A stretch of DNA of 64,000 nt, from positions 4,275,998 to 4,339,997 of the forward strand of contig CM039512.1 of assembly GCA_022432975.1 (NCBI GenBank), read 5' to 3'. The notes beneath the pieces are model-generated. The model searched no databases. It was not told the origin of the DNA and was given only the letters and a program-made list of their open reading frames with translations. Positions 34,886 to 47,032 of the stretch are shown one piece after another (position 1 is the stretch's first letter; each line of letters opens with the position of its first letter). The DNA is from Begonia masoniana (taxonomy: Eukaryota; Streptophyta; Magnoliopsida; Cucurbitales; Begoniaceae). The position numbers were made by a program, and so were the translations under genes.

Positions 34886-36991
34886 ATGCGAATGAAGATG
34901 AAGGCGGGAATCTGTTTAGGACTATGTAAGTTATGTTATTGCATGTGTAGAGCATGGCACTGAATCTCCAGCCCATATAACAGACGCAAAATCAAATATC
35001 CAAACCGGAATCCAACAAAGCTCCGACCAACAAACAAAGTACCAAAAATAGAAGACGACACTATCAAACAAAAAAGGGCCAATAAGAAAGCCCTCAGTCA
35101 AAAACTCCGAGGCAATAGATCAAACAAGTTGGGGCGATACCTGGTCTCCATCAGAAAGATAGAGAGCCATCGTCGGAGCAGGAGAAAAATCTCAATTTTA
35201 TGTGGACATGTTCTCAAGAAAGTTTGTGCAGAGCGAGAAATGGTGGATACGTCAGACGGGGTTTGTCAAAACAATGGAGTTAAGGTTAAAATTGCAAATG
35301 ACTCGTTTGGTAGGGTCTAAATTGCATTTTTCCGAAAATTGAGTGATATTTCCACAAATAGTAGGACTTAGGATTACCGATTACATCCACAAACTTCCCA
35401 AAGTGTAGGACAAATCTCTCGCAACAACGCATTGTCGGCCACATATGGCGACATGTCGTACCTCCATCGTGAAACTTTATGACAAGCGACGCCGGTGTTT
35501 GAGAATTGGGCCCACAAAGTGGATTTTTTCGATTGTCCTATTCTTGATGGGGCCCGCTGGTAGATGGCTCCCAGCTCCTCATTCATATTAATTCATCACC
35601 CCCCTGCTTTACAGCTTTTTTAACTTCTTTTTATACCCATTTTTATTTACTTTTAATTTATTTATTTATTATTATATTTATTTCGCTGATGTGTCTAACA
35701 ATGATTGGTACAATTAATATAATAAAATAGAGTATTATTTTTTATTTAATCTAAAAATAAGGTAAATATAAATTACAATAGAGCAAGGCGTTTAGTTTTT
35801 AATTTAAAAAAATAATAAATATTATAAATGTAAAAATTTAATATTAGGAAATGGAGGTAGACGTAATGCAATGAATATTTATGGAGGGCCCACGTTAAAT
35901 ATAATGTTAGCAATTAGCTCAAATCAAGCATTTGCATTTTGGTTGGTACCACCACACCCACTTTCCTAAATAATCTTACATTATCTTTGCCTCGAGAACT
36001 TTTTTTAATCAAAACATTCCCATCTTCATCTAACTAAAATTCCTCCTTTTTTTGACTATTGTAACCCTTTTGACCTTCTCAAATTACATTTCTTGACCTT
36101 CCCTATTTATACTCTTTTTTCAAGAAGTCAAATAAATCATTACTATGGGTAATACGATACCATTAATCTAATTCATCGAGTCTAATTTGCTAAAATTTAA
36201 GGTTTATTTAAGTCCATGATCACAAAGCCAGTCCATGGTTCGCGCCTGGTTTAGTCTAACATTTTGATGTCCAAAATTTGATCATCGGCGTTTGACCATC
36301 ATGTTTCATCTAAGTTGGTTTGAGATTAAATTGAACTTGACCTTGATTTTCGTAGTTCAATCTGATCTACTACAAAGATGAACCTTGGTGATAGTAGTAT
36401 TTTTTTTAAAAAAATATTTAATGTACATTTATTTTAATTATTATATTAATTAATAGGTGAAACATAAAGGTCACGTGATAAATTAATCTATGGTCATTAT
36501 TTTTCAAACACTTACCATAAAGAAAAGAAATTAATAGAGAAAATAGTGAATGGCGTCTTTGTTGAAAAGTGCAAAAGTAGGGGCAAATACGAGACAGGAA
36601 GGAGATATGAATTATGATTATGAGTGCGTGAAAGGAAAGCTACGGAGACCGCGGTTTAATGTATGAAGTGGGCCCCGCGCCAGAAGGACGACAATTAGTG
36701 GATAAGGTTCACTCAGATTCGTGTTTATTTCATCCAAAACGGTGCCGTTTCTCATGAGATTAATTTGTTGCCTTCGTTGTTACACGACTAGACTGTTCAA
36801 CCTCCACGTGTCCTCCATTTCTCTCAGTCTTCCCTCTTCTCTTCACCTTCAAGAAGCACGGGATGTGCAGACTGGAGACTTTCAGTTTCCACCCACTTCC
36901 GGAGAAAAGCGAGACGATTCTAGTTTCTGAAATTAGGGTTTCCGGATTGTAATTTTTTGCTTTTGTTTTTTTTGGTCTTCTTTTTCCTGCG
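34886..36991. other. Divergent intergenic region between the TPR-like and AIRP2-like genes
   Basis: About 2.1 kb holding the two opposite promoters. GGGCCC-containing site-II-like words occur near 35510, 35887 and 36672. Open frames at 35129-35320 and 35374-35586 look like chance. A clear TATA box could not be assigned. Confidence 0.5.
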
Positions 36992-39379
36992 ATGATGTAT
37001 GTAACTTCGATGGGAAAGTCATTCAAGGATTCTTTGAAGGTGCTCGAGGCTGATATTCAGCACGCGAATACTCTGTGAGTGATCCTTTTTTTTTTTTGTT
37101 TGCTTGATTTTATTTTTTACGGGTTTACGTTTGCCTCTGGTTTGAATGTTAGCATTGGTTTTAATCGGGTGATTTGAAGTAGCTTTTCGGGTTCCAATTT
37201 GGGATTTTTTTAAATGTGAAATTTTGAATGCAGTAGTTTAACGCTTAAAATTTCTGGGCAGTTCCTTTCTAGCATTTGTTTTACTTGTTTGGTAATTAAC
37301 TTTTGATTTCCTTCCATTTCTGGCTGCTTGTGGTTTTTACATCCTGCTCTTTTGAGCTGAATGATTTCCTCTGTATTTTACTGTTCAGATGAGGAACATT
37401 TTCACTGCTCTCCTTTTTCTCTCTCGCACTCACACGAACATCGATATCTATACCATTATTTGTTTGATTTTTCTCAATTCGGCAGCCTTAACTTCTTTGT
37501 TTTATTTTCAGAGTGCATACAAGATCATGGAATAGTTCTTAATATTTTTAATTATGAACTGTCCGTGGTTTTTTTGATGTGCTTTACTCTCGATTCAACT
37601 CTACCCTTTTCCTTACTTTTATTTCGGGAAAAATTTCCATTTTCTTTTTTCGTTTCCAAAAATATACGTCACTTTTTTGATCTTTTGATTGAGGAATTCT
37701 CTAGTGGGTGCATATTTTGCATATTCTTATCTCCACAAAATCGTTTCAAGGTCACGTGGCCAATGGGATCCACCATTATTTGGATACTCGCTCATTCTTT
37801 TGGATGTATACGACTGCTACAAGAAATTAAATACTGGAGATACTGTTTTGGTGTATTTAAGACCCAGTTTGGTCATGAGTTATGTTGACAGATTGTTTTT
37901 GCTGACCTTTTAGCTTGCCATGGGAATTACAGGGCATCAGATTTTCCTAGGGACTACGATGGTGCTTGTCTTCAGATGAGAATGTCGTACAGTCCTGCAG
38001 CACATTTGTTCCTCTTTCTCGTTCAGTGGACGGATTGCCATCTTGCAGGAGCTCTAGGATTGCTTAGAATCTTAATTTATAAGGTTCGTTTTTACCAACT
38101 TAATGATTACATGTTTTATAACAAATAGAGTAATATTACGTTTCCCCTTTAATTTAACATTCTAATATCACACTTTGACGACATGTCATTCATTCATTCA
38201 TGTAGTTTCTTATTTTAAATATTTATATTATATCATGATAGGTCTATCAATGAATAAATGACATGTAAATGTTACGCCAGAATGAATGAATTATATGCTG
38301 TAGGTTTATGTGGATGTAAAGAGATTTAAATATAAAATTAGAATGTAAATGTAACATTATCCATAATCGATAATGTGCATGGTTGGTTGTTATTAATTAT
38401 ATGCTGTAGGTTTATGTGGATGGCACAACCACCATGTCTACCCACGAACGAAAAGCAAGTATCAGAGAGTTTTATGGTAAATTACCACTAGTCTCTTAGT
38501 TATTATTAAGCTTATTGGTAATTGTATTGCAATGGTGTTTTATTTAAGTTATGATCTTGTGTTTTGGCAGCGCTTATTTATCCTTCTTTGTTGCAACTTC
38601 AAAGCGGGGTTACTGATACAGAGGATAGAAAGCAGAAAGCAGTATGCATGGAAAGATACAGAAGAAGAGATATTGAGGTACGAACCCATATTACGGATGC
38701 TGAAATCGAAAGAGAAGAAGAATGTGGAATTTGTATGGAGACCAATGGAAAAATTGTCTTGCCGAACTGCAGCCATGCGATGTGCTTGAAATGTTACCAT
38801 GAGTGGTATTTCCCTCTCTTCACTCTCTCGTACATTTTCTAAATCTGTCCCCAGCTGCAGTTTGAGACTAATTGAAGAATATGACTTAGTGCAGGCTTTG
38901 ATTCTTATCCTCTCAAGTTATCTTTTTCATAAAACATTGAATTGTATATTGAGCAAATAAAAAGCCTAGATCTACTTGTAAGTTAGTAGGGTGAGAATCA
39001 TTAATATGAACATAGAATCACTCTTGTTAATATGGTAGAGTCCATAGAAAAGTTATTTTTTGTTCATTAGATTGTTATGTTCTAAAAATCCTATGTTACT
39101 CTCTTTCTCCAACTCTCTCGTAGATATTTGTATTTACTAATTACAACAGCATATATCATAAATCGCAGGAGAATACGATCACAGTCGTGCCCCTTCTGTC
39201 GAAACAGTCTTAAGAGAGTAAGCTCGGGAGATCTCTGGGTATTAACCGAGAGTAAAGACATAGTAGACATGGCTACGATTGGCAGAGAGAATCTGAGGAG
39301 GCTGTTCTTGTATATAGATAAGTTGCCTTTGATTGTTCCTGATTCTCTCGTTGACTCTTATGATTCCCACTTAAAGTGA
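36992..39379 (+). CDS. AIRP2: RING-type E3 ubiquitin ligase, AIRP2-like
   Basis: Five exons: 36992-37074, 37933-38083, 38410-38476, 38571-38805 and 39169-39379 (747 nt, 248 residues). The protein follows Arabidopsis AIRP2 throughout: MGKSFKDSLKVLEADIQHAN, then ASDFPRDYDGACLQMRMSYS, LFLFLVQWTDCHLAGALGLL and STHERKASIREFY. The C3HC4 RING is ECGICMETNGKIVLP-NCSHAMCLKCYHEW-CPFC, followed by the family tail SGDLWVLTESKDIVD. AIRP2 proteins act in ABA and drought signalling as cytosolic E3 ligases; that function here is by homology. All introns are GT-AG. The first ATG gives six residues before MGKSFKDS, and the internal ATG at 37010 is an equally plausible start. Intron 2 contains a duplicate of the exon 3 acceptor. 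Confidence 0.9.
38291..38422 (+). repeat. 26-bp direct repeat copying the exon 3 splice acceptor of the AIRP2-like gene
   Basis: The 26 bases at 38291-38316 recur exactly at 38397-38422, where they contain the functional acceptor (GCTGTAG) and the first codons of exon 3 (GTTTATGTGGATG). The upstream copy lies inside an AT-rich stretch with inverted repeats, so it may have come with a small transposon. Confidence 0.85.
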
Positions 39380-40299
39380 CTATCTCTATCCAATGGTGAC
39401 TGAAAGTTATGTGGGAATAAACGGTAGATGAGTTAGAACTCGGTCCAATGCTTTCTTCCCGCTTCTGATCAGAAGAATCCAGTCTTTGAATTGTTGTTGG
39501 CTGGTGGGTGAAGTTGATAGAGGCTTCTAAATTGTATTTATCTCATTTGTGTACATGCTTGTACATCCCAAATCTTTATCATAAAAGAGTGCTTCCAACC
39601 TTTGTTATCTCTTCACTTACTCGTCATTATCTTCATCTTTTTCTCTATCTTGCACTAATCTCATATTTGGATTAAACGTGGGGATGAATCTTAGTTGTGT
39701 TAGTTGTAGGAAATCAGCTGATTTATTTTAGTTGTCTGATCAATGTTCTAGACTTGATTGTTGTTTGAAATCTTAGAATTTTCCATAAAAAAAAAAAAAA
39801 AGAGATGGTAGTTCTTATTTTCATGTGCTGGGCAATGGTGATTGGTGATGGGTGATGAGCTGAATCAAAGTATTAATTTTGAGTTTCTAAAAATATCAGC
39901 TTGACAGAGGAGGTAAAATGGCGGCCGCAGCAGAGCCATATGATCAAGCTCGTCTATGATGGGTCGAGACGGCGAAAAGGTTAAAATAGGAAAGCTGAGA
40001 TTTTTTTTAATGGCCAGAAAAAAAAAAAGATAAAATGAAATGAAAGTGTGGGAAAAATGTAATCACAGCCTGTAAACAGGAGGGAGGATGAAAGAGACGA
40101 AGCGAGTCCACTCACAGAATACATCCATTTTCATAATTTGGTCGTTTCTATTTTTGGCTGTTAAAACTACTGTAGTTAACGGCTCTGGTTGGATTCCTAC
40201 ACCCAGAAAAGGCAGATCGGAAGACGAGAGAACCGATCACATTTTCCGGGTAAATGGGTAAAGGGGAAGAGAGAGAAGTGGTGGCCGAGGGAGTGACCG
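39380..40299. other. Intergenic region between AIRP2-like and desaturase genes
   Basis: 3' UTR of the RING gene followed by the promoter of the desaturase gene. Poly-A runs at about 39787 and 40019. No gene seen; a minus-strand frame at 40148-40348 overlaps the desaturase start and looks like a shadow. Confidence 0.55.
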
Positions 40300-42010
40300 A
40301 TGGCGTCGGACTTTTTCTGGTCTTACACTGACGAGCCTCACGCTTCAAGGAGACGTCAGATTCTCTCTCGTTACCCTCAAATCAAAGAGCTCTTTGGCCC
40401 TGATCCCTGGGCTTTCCTTAAGGTCTTCTCTCTTTCTATCCTCTCCGCCATTGTCATTGTTTATCAAGTTTTCCATATCCACACGGTTCAGATCTAGAAA
40501 TGTTCGTCGATCCCATTTCTGTTTCACTTTGAAATCTTCGTCTGTCTACATTTCTTTTCTGTTTAACGTTACAGCATTTTCTAATCTGCCGCGTTGTAAT
40601 TATATCTGAATCTACATTTTGCTCGCTTCTGGGTTTTTGTTTTTAAATCTCTACATGTGTAATGGCTTTGGTTGTTTATTGCAAATGTATGAATTACTCT
40701 GTTATGGCATTTGTTCGTCGCCATTTTTTTATCATGCTGTTGCCCAATTACTAGACTAAATCACGAAGCGGGAAGATACCCATTTTTCTTTTCTTCCTGC
40801 ACATTTGGTGCCATTGTTTTTTGTTTTGGGTTCAATGCATATCCCTTATTTTGTTGTTCATGTCGTGATATTCTTCATTGTTTCGATTGTTTATTTCTAC
40901 TAGATTCATCCAAGTGCCTATTCTCTTGGTATTTCAATGATTTGTTCTTTTTTATGATCTTCTGTTAGATGAGCTGCCTTCATCTTTGATCTTGGTTGCT
41001 TGAAAACTTGAAATACTTGATCATCTTTTGTTGGTTGAGAAAATTTGCTAGTGATTTTATCCATAAAGATCTTTGATTCTTTAGTTTGTGCTTTTTTTTC
41101 TCTAAGGATTGACCTCTCCAACGTAAATGTTGTTGTTGCTAAGTGGTTTCATCTTGAGGAGTGCAAAATATTGAAAATCATGTTTTGCAGATTTCAGCTG
41201 TTGTCCTACTTCAGCTATGGACTGCCACTTCTCTTCAAGATGCAGGCTGGTTGAAGATCATCGGAGTCGCATATTTCTTCGGATCTTTTCTCAACCACAA
41301 TCTCTTTCTAGCCATCCACGAGCTCAGTCACAACCTCGCTTTCTCAACTCCAGTCTACTAATCGCTGGCTCGGAATTTTCGCCAACCTCCCCATCGGCGT
41401 ACCCATGTCCGTCACCTTCCAAAAATATCACCTTGAGCATCATCGGTTCCAAGGTGTTGACGGCATCGACATGGACGTCCCTAGCCATGCTGAGGCCAAT
41501 GTCGTCAAAAATGTGGTCTCGAAATCCATCTGGGTCATCTTGCAACTCTTCTTCTACGCCCTTCGGCCGCTTTTTCTCAAACCCAAGCCCCCCGGTTGGT
41601 GGGAGTTCATCAACTTTTTTATTCAAATTGCTCTTGATGCTGGCCATTGTTTACCTTTGGGGCTGGAAATCTTTTGCCTACTTGATACTTTCCACTTTTG
41701 TTGGAGGGGGCATGCACCCAATGGCCGGGCATTTTATTTCGGAACATTACGTGTTTAATCCGAATCAAGAGACGTATTCTTACTACGGACCTCTTAATCT
41801 CGTCACTTGGAGCGTAGGATATCACAATGAACACCATGATTTTCCGAGAATTCCGGGAGCAAGCTCTACAAGGTGAAGGAGATTGCACCGGAGTATTACA
41901 ATGAACTCGACTCGTATAAATCATGGAGTCAGGTGATTTACATGTATATTTTCGACAGAGCAGTCGGACCCTTTAGTCGGATGAAAAGGAAGGCGAAGAA
42001 AAGCGACTAA
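40300..42010 (+). CDS. Sphingolipid delta-4 desaturase DES1-like, with three single-base frameshifts
   Basis: Two exons, 40300-40422 and 41191-42010. The protein starts [20 protein letters not shown] and has the three histidine boxes of membrane desaturases, HELSH (near 41317), HLEHH (near 41429) and HNEHH (near 41823). These bind the di-iron centre that inserts the 4,5 double bond into the long-chain base of ceramide at the ER. The reading frame shifts three times: an extra T at about 41359, an extra G at about 41642, and a missing base at about 41856-41858. The protein-level match continues perfectly across each break up to the TAA at 42008-42010. The absence of other damage suggests assembly indels rather than a decayed gene, though a recent pseudogene is possible. 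Confidence 0.88.
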
Positions 42011-42293
42011 GATTTTTTTATTTTATGCCTCATTCTTTCACTCATTGCGTCCCCTGATGATATGGTTTTGATACTTTTGATCGTGTGTTTTTGAGTTTAC
42101 AATTATTATTGTAGTTTTAGATTGAATAGTTCAAAATGAAGAGCCAGCCATTTGTTCTCTGAAAACTACATGTCCAGCAGATGATGGGTTTTGTCTGTCT
42201 CCGATCGTTTCAAACTCTGCAAGTAAAAAAGAAACAACAGTCAATTATTAATGTGACCTATGTTAACACTCAATTAAGATTACAGTAAACGTA

Positions 42294-42333
42294 GTTGCTG
42301 TGGTGTAGTGGTTATCAAGTTAGTCTTACACAC
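42294..42333 (+). pseudogene. 5' fragment of a tRNA-Val gene
   Basis: Forty bases match the 5' half of the tRNA-Val at 63518 (acceptor strand GTTGCTG, D arm and anticodon TAC), with two differences near the D-arm/anticodon junction. The match then stops abruptly. The 3' half, including the TTCGATC arm, is missing. Confidence 0.75.
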
Positions 42334-42342
42334 GACCTCTAA

Positions 42343-42755
42343 CAATTTATACTTTTAACTTTTTATTTTCAATAAAACAAATCTTGACGTATCAATCGTT
42401 AGCAATTTAACCCATACCGTTAGAATTTTCGTTGAAAATCGTCACAAACACCCGCAACATAAGTTAGGTGGATTTCGGAAGCACGAACTCGAGGCAATAT
42501 TCATCAAATTTAACTTGCCGACGGCCGAACCTGCACCTGAAGAGCGAACTCCCACAAAATTCGAACTTCAAATTGCAAACGTCCAAAGCTAGGACAATTA
42601 TTGTATAAGGTCTACCCAATGCTAGACGGAGAGCCTTGTGAAAATCTGGACACTCGTTAACGAGGAGAGTAACAGTAAAATCTAAATAGTTAACGATTGA
42701 TACGTAAAGGTTCCTATTGTCAAGAAAATAAGTTAAAGTTAAATTGCATGTGACT
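42343..42755. mobile_element. Putative MITE with long inverted repeats
   Basis: An arm at about 42343-42411 containing GACGTATCAATCGTTAGC is matched in reverse complement at about 42682-42750 (GTTAACGATTGATACGT). Similarity extends about 60 bases with small indels. The interior has no coding. The exact ends and a target-site duplication were not resolved. It begins just where the tRNA-Val fragment breaks off. Confidence 0.55.
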
Positions 42756-43106
42756 CAAAAAAATTGAATTTATATTGTATCTTTTCCTACTTCTTAATTT
42801 CCTTTTTCAAAAAAATGTTCAAAAGAAATTCAATCTCTTGTTCTTGACTGGATACCAATATGTAGTTATGTACCAAGAAATGTTTCAAATCTAACTCGCA
42901 ACGCTTCTCGCTCCCACATTTTCATGCTACATTTCAACAACCTTGAATCCACTTCTACAATCTTACCCAAAAAGTATAACCAAAAGGATATGTGATTAAA
43001 GTGATTTTGATATCTGGGTTTACACTAACTTAGCAAAACTTGAACTTCAGACCTCGGGACAGTGTCATTCTTCGCATACCTTCTCGGTGCCAGAATAATA
43101 AATGTT

Positions 43107-46100
43107 CTATTTTTGCCGCCGAAGATTCTCTCTCATATGCACATGTATGTCTGCCTTGACAACTAAATGCATCTTCTTTGAATCCTCCCATAGCAGGCCC
43201 GACCATTCTCGAGCATAGTCACAAGCTGCCTCGAACACATCCTGTCTCGAGAAAACACGTTTTTTCAATGTAATTGAGAAAAAACTAACAAAAATGTCGA
43301 TTCGATTTGATGGAAAATTGTTTGTTTACCCTCGAAGGAAATTCATCATAAAAGTATGCTTGATTCGATTCAATTCTATTCAAATCTGATTCCCACAGCC
43401 TAATCTGTCAGGATAGAGAGCATCGAAAGCATGAGAACACAATTCCGACAGTTGGAAGATAATTCGTGCGCATTGCAAATGAGCAGCCAAATTCACCTTT
43501 CATAGAAATCTGCAATTTACTCATTCAACTACAAAAAAGGAGAGCAAGGAGGTAAGACTGAAAATACCTGATCTGTACATTTTCAGGTACTGAAGGTATT
43601 TTATCAGCAACACGAGGATGTGCATTCTGCTGAAGAAAAGTAATTATCTGCCATTTTAAGGTCTAAGCGTTAGGATATGTCAAAAGAAAATCCAACTATC
43701 AACTGCATAAGAGTATTCAATCTTGCGATGGCTACAGATAATAACAAGTTTATGATGAATTTGCCATAAAAGAAAAAGTCATGCCAAGAAAATTAACTTG
43801 CCTGTTCCGCCGTTATTCCATTTTCAAAAGCATTATACAAGCTTTCTTTCATAATTGCTCCAACTATAAGATTCGGAAGTTGATACTCTATCCTGGATAT
43901 GAGATAGTTATTTTTAGAAAACGGGCAGATAAATGACTAAAAATTGCAGATGAAAGTTAACTCTCAATTGCATGTTTCAATTTTGATAGAGACGATCAGT
44001 AGTAGCAGCTCGTTACATAAAAATCACTTGTTGAATGATGTGTTTATCTAAAATACAGTCCATTACTTGAACTGCATAGGTGACCTTTACAATAAATGAT
44101 CCATATGCTCATTACTGTGTTTATTTACTGTTTGTCAACAATTATTGCGCAATGAATGGTTTTTAAATTTATACCTTATCTATTAATTATGAAATTTACA
44201 ATTTCGCACGTTACACAAAATATTGTAAGCATAATTGGTTGCATACCGAGAAAAAAGTCGTAATATTTCACAGTGCAGTTTGGAAGTTGAATATGCATAC
44301 ATCCTGAAATTTGTTTCCACGACCACAAATCCCTGGTTCAAAATATGAACTTTACAGTCACAACTTTTGCCTACTGCGACACTGGCTCATAAACAAATTA
44401 AGTAGAAAAGCACACCTGTTTCCGTGAAGATGATTCTGCCAAACTCACTGAAAGATTTGTAGCTAATTTTGTAGGAATGAACCAACTCTCCTTCCTGCCC
44501 TGATGAATTATCCCAACCCCATTCAAGAAGTAGAATCAAATTCTCGAGAAGCTGCAGTTAATGAACATGTTCTACATACATAAAAATAAAAAATAAAGAA
44601 AGAAAAAAGCCTATAGCAAACCTGCTGAAGTTTGACTAAACCCAAATCTGTAAGATCCTTGATTGTATGTCTCTGAACATCTGTCAACGTGCTGATATCA
44701 TATGCCTGGGATACAAAGAAGTAACCAATATGAAAAGGTTGAGATTTGTGACTGGGAAGAAACTTTCTAAACAGGAAAGATCTATAGAAAAATAATGCCC
44801 TATTATTTGAAAAAGGCTTGAGGAAAAAGCGTTATACAGAGCCATGCAGAGCAAAAAAAGAATTCAAAATTTAAGAACATCAGCTATACCTCGCCTGTGA
44901 CATGAAAACTAAGTTCTAGGAGAAATGAGATTAAGTCTGCAGGATCCACACTTCGTTCCTACAATACAAGAAATATTAATAAAGGTAACCATTTCACAAC
45001 TACTGAGTCTTCCAAACACTCACATGTAGATGGAACTTCATTTAACATGATAAAATCTCCTAGAATGACCGAAACTAGTGTGATGATACCTCAGAATTGG
45101 AGATATATTCTCTAACAATGTACCAAAGCTGTGCATTTGTATCCATCAACTGTAGCTCAACGACATCACAAAATACTTGAAGTAAGATATGCATATATAA
45201 TAAATATTTATACATATATAAGAAGTTCAAATGCTTATGTCTGTTCTGATTACTAGTTCACACCAAAAATTGGAAGCCACTTTCGGTTAGTCGTGGAGCT
45301 TCTTTGTCCCTATAAAAATGGTAAACATACAATAGCAAACACAGTTTCAGAAATTGTAGCCATGTATTGGTGATTATATGTGAATCAGACTGTTGAAAAT
45401 GAAGAGACAAACCTTTGACTCAAAAGGCCTTTCTGGAAAACCTTCATCATAGAAGGGCTAATGCTCGATGGCCCCTCAGCCTGGGCTGAACTTATCAGTT
45501 GTAGTAAGAAGCTCTATTTTGATTAAACAAGAAGATGTAAGACTATGAAAATTGTCACCCTGCTACAACTAAGATTGATTATGTAACTTTACTTATGTAT
45601 AATAATACGACAGAAAATAAATGCACGACTACCATTCTAAACAGGATGGAAAGATGAAAAGACAATAAAGATGCAGATGAATGTCACTCACACCTCCCAT
45701 TGGTTAAGGCATAAGACTCCAGCTCCTCCAAACTTGGAAGCCTAACTGTGATATTAGACGGCATCGGCTTTCTTGGAAGCACTTCACTGTGCAACCCAAA
45801 TTCATGATTGTACATTAACAAAATAAGAAATAAAGTATAAGAGCTTAACTATGTTTGAACCAAACATCATAAAAGAGATCAGCTTTGCCTGGCATTAAAT
45901 GTTGAATTGCATTTGAGAACATACCCGTGTATTAAGATCTTACGGAGGTTAGCTTGGAAGGTTGGATTTAATCTGTAGGTTGAATCTCTTTTCCTAGGAA
46001 AAAAAAAAAGAATCAACTGCATCACTGAGAGTATATTGCTGAGATCGCAGCCATATAACATATAAAAAATCAACCAACAACAAGAATTTTGCATCTCTAT

Positions 46101-47025
46101 AATCAGTAAGAAATCATGCCTGTCCACTGTTTCAATGAATACTCGCAATTGAATCAATCGATCAATGGCAACTTTATGCTTTGAGAAACCATCTGCCAGG
46201 ACCCACTCCTCCATGGACTTGGCTGTCACTGAAGAATCAATATATAACATTTGTAGGACATACTTCTTAGCAAGTGGTGGAAGTGACCTGATTATAATTT
46301 ATAAATAGACAACGTAAGCTTGATTTACAACAGTAAGCCAAAATCAGTTGGCACAAAAATCTACTTTAAAAATGAAGGAAAATTTGCGGCAAAGGATTAA
46401 GATACTCCACAAATTAGAGCATTCTGAACCGCAACTTTCCAATAGGAATTTCAAGTGTGACCCGAAATAAAATTTTACCAGGAAATTTCAAGTTCTAAAC
46501 ACTTTAATGAGAGAATAAAATTTACATCAAACAAGCTGTAGTAAACGAATCCACGTTAGATCATATCATCGACCCACAATTTTGCATGCATATTACTAAA
46601 TTAAGCGAAATACAAGCAAAGGAAGAACTTTAATCAATTAAGTCAGTAGAACCATAACCTCAGAATCGCCTTCGCAGATGAATGCATTATCATAGAGCTT
46701 GTCGAGCTTTAGAGTGGGCAAGGAAGCCACCATGTCCATGAAATTCTTCGCAATAATCTTTACCTGAGGCATTTCTAGAAGTAGTGTTCTTCCTTCCTAA
46801 TCAATGGATTGGTGAGTTCCAATTTTCAGACGGCTGCTACTTCCCAAGCGCCGAAGTTTCTACTCCTGTTACAGTTTACCGCGACTATCAATTAAGTCAG
46901 TAGAACCATAACCTCAGAATCGCTTCGCAGATGAATGCATTATCATAGAGCTTGTCGAGCTTTAGAGTGGGCAAGGAAGCCACCATGTCCATGAAATTCT
47001 TCGCAATAATCTTTACCTGAGGCAT
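43107..47025 (-). CDS. TFB2: TFIIH subunit TFB2 (p52/GTF2H4), with a duplicated first exon and a frameshift
   Basis: Fifteen minus-strand exons: 46659-46772 (second copy 46913-47025), 46120-46287, 45925-45993, 45694-45786, 45413-45513, 45264-45309, 45090-45149, 44890-44958, 44622-44705, 44416-44499, 44247-44332, 43802-43892, 43568-43647, 43330-43399 and 43107-43241. The protein matches plant TFB2 from MPQVKIIAKNFMDMVASLP through MEEWVLADGFSKHKVAIDRL, LTESGFQFL, RSVDPADLISFLLELSFHVT and YAREWSGLLWEDSKKM. TFB2 is a core TFIIH subunit that anchors and stimulates the XPB helicase in transcription initiation and nucleotide-excision repair. Two introns use GC donors (after exon 2 and after exon 12). 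Exon 4 lacks one base near 45705, and the inner exon 1 copy has one extra base near 46669. With these corrected the length would be about 449 residues, the family norm. Confidence 0.9.
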
Positions 47026-47032
47026 TTCTAGA
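46636..47032. repeat. Duplicated first exon of TFB2
   Basis: The segment 46636-46781 (exon 1 with flanks) recurs at 46888-47032, about 252 bases away. The outer copy keeps the correct frame; the inner copy has an extra C near 46669. The outer copy is bracketed by CCGCGACT (about 46879 and 47032), as if inserted at that word. Confidence 0.9.

Noticed and set aside
42294..42333. Functional tRNA-Val
   Set aside because: Only the 5' half is present; the variable and T arms and acceptor 3' strand are missing.
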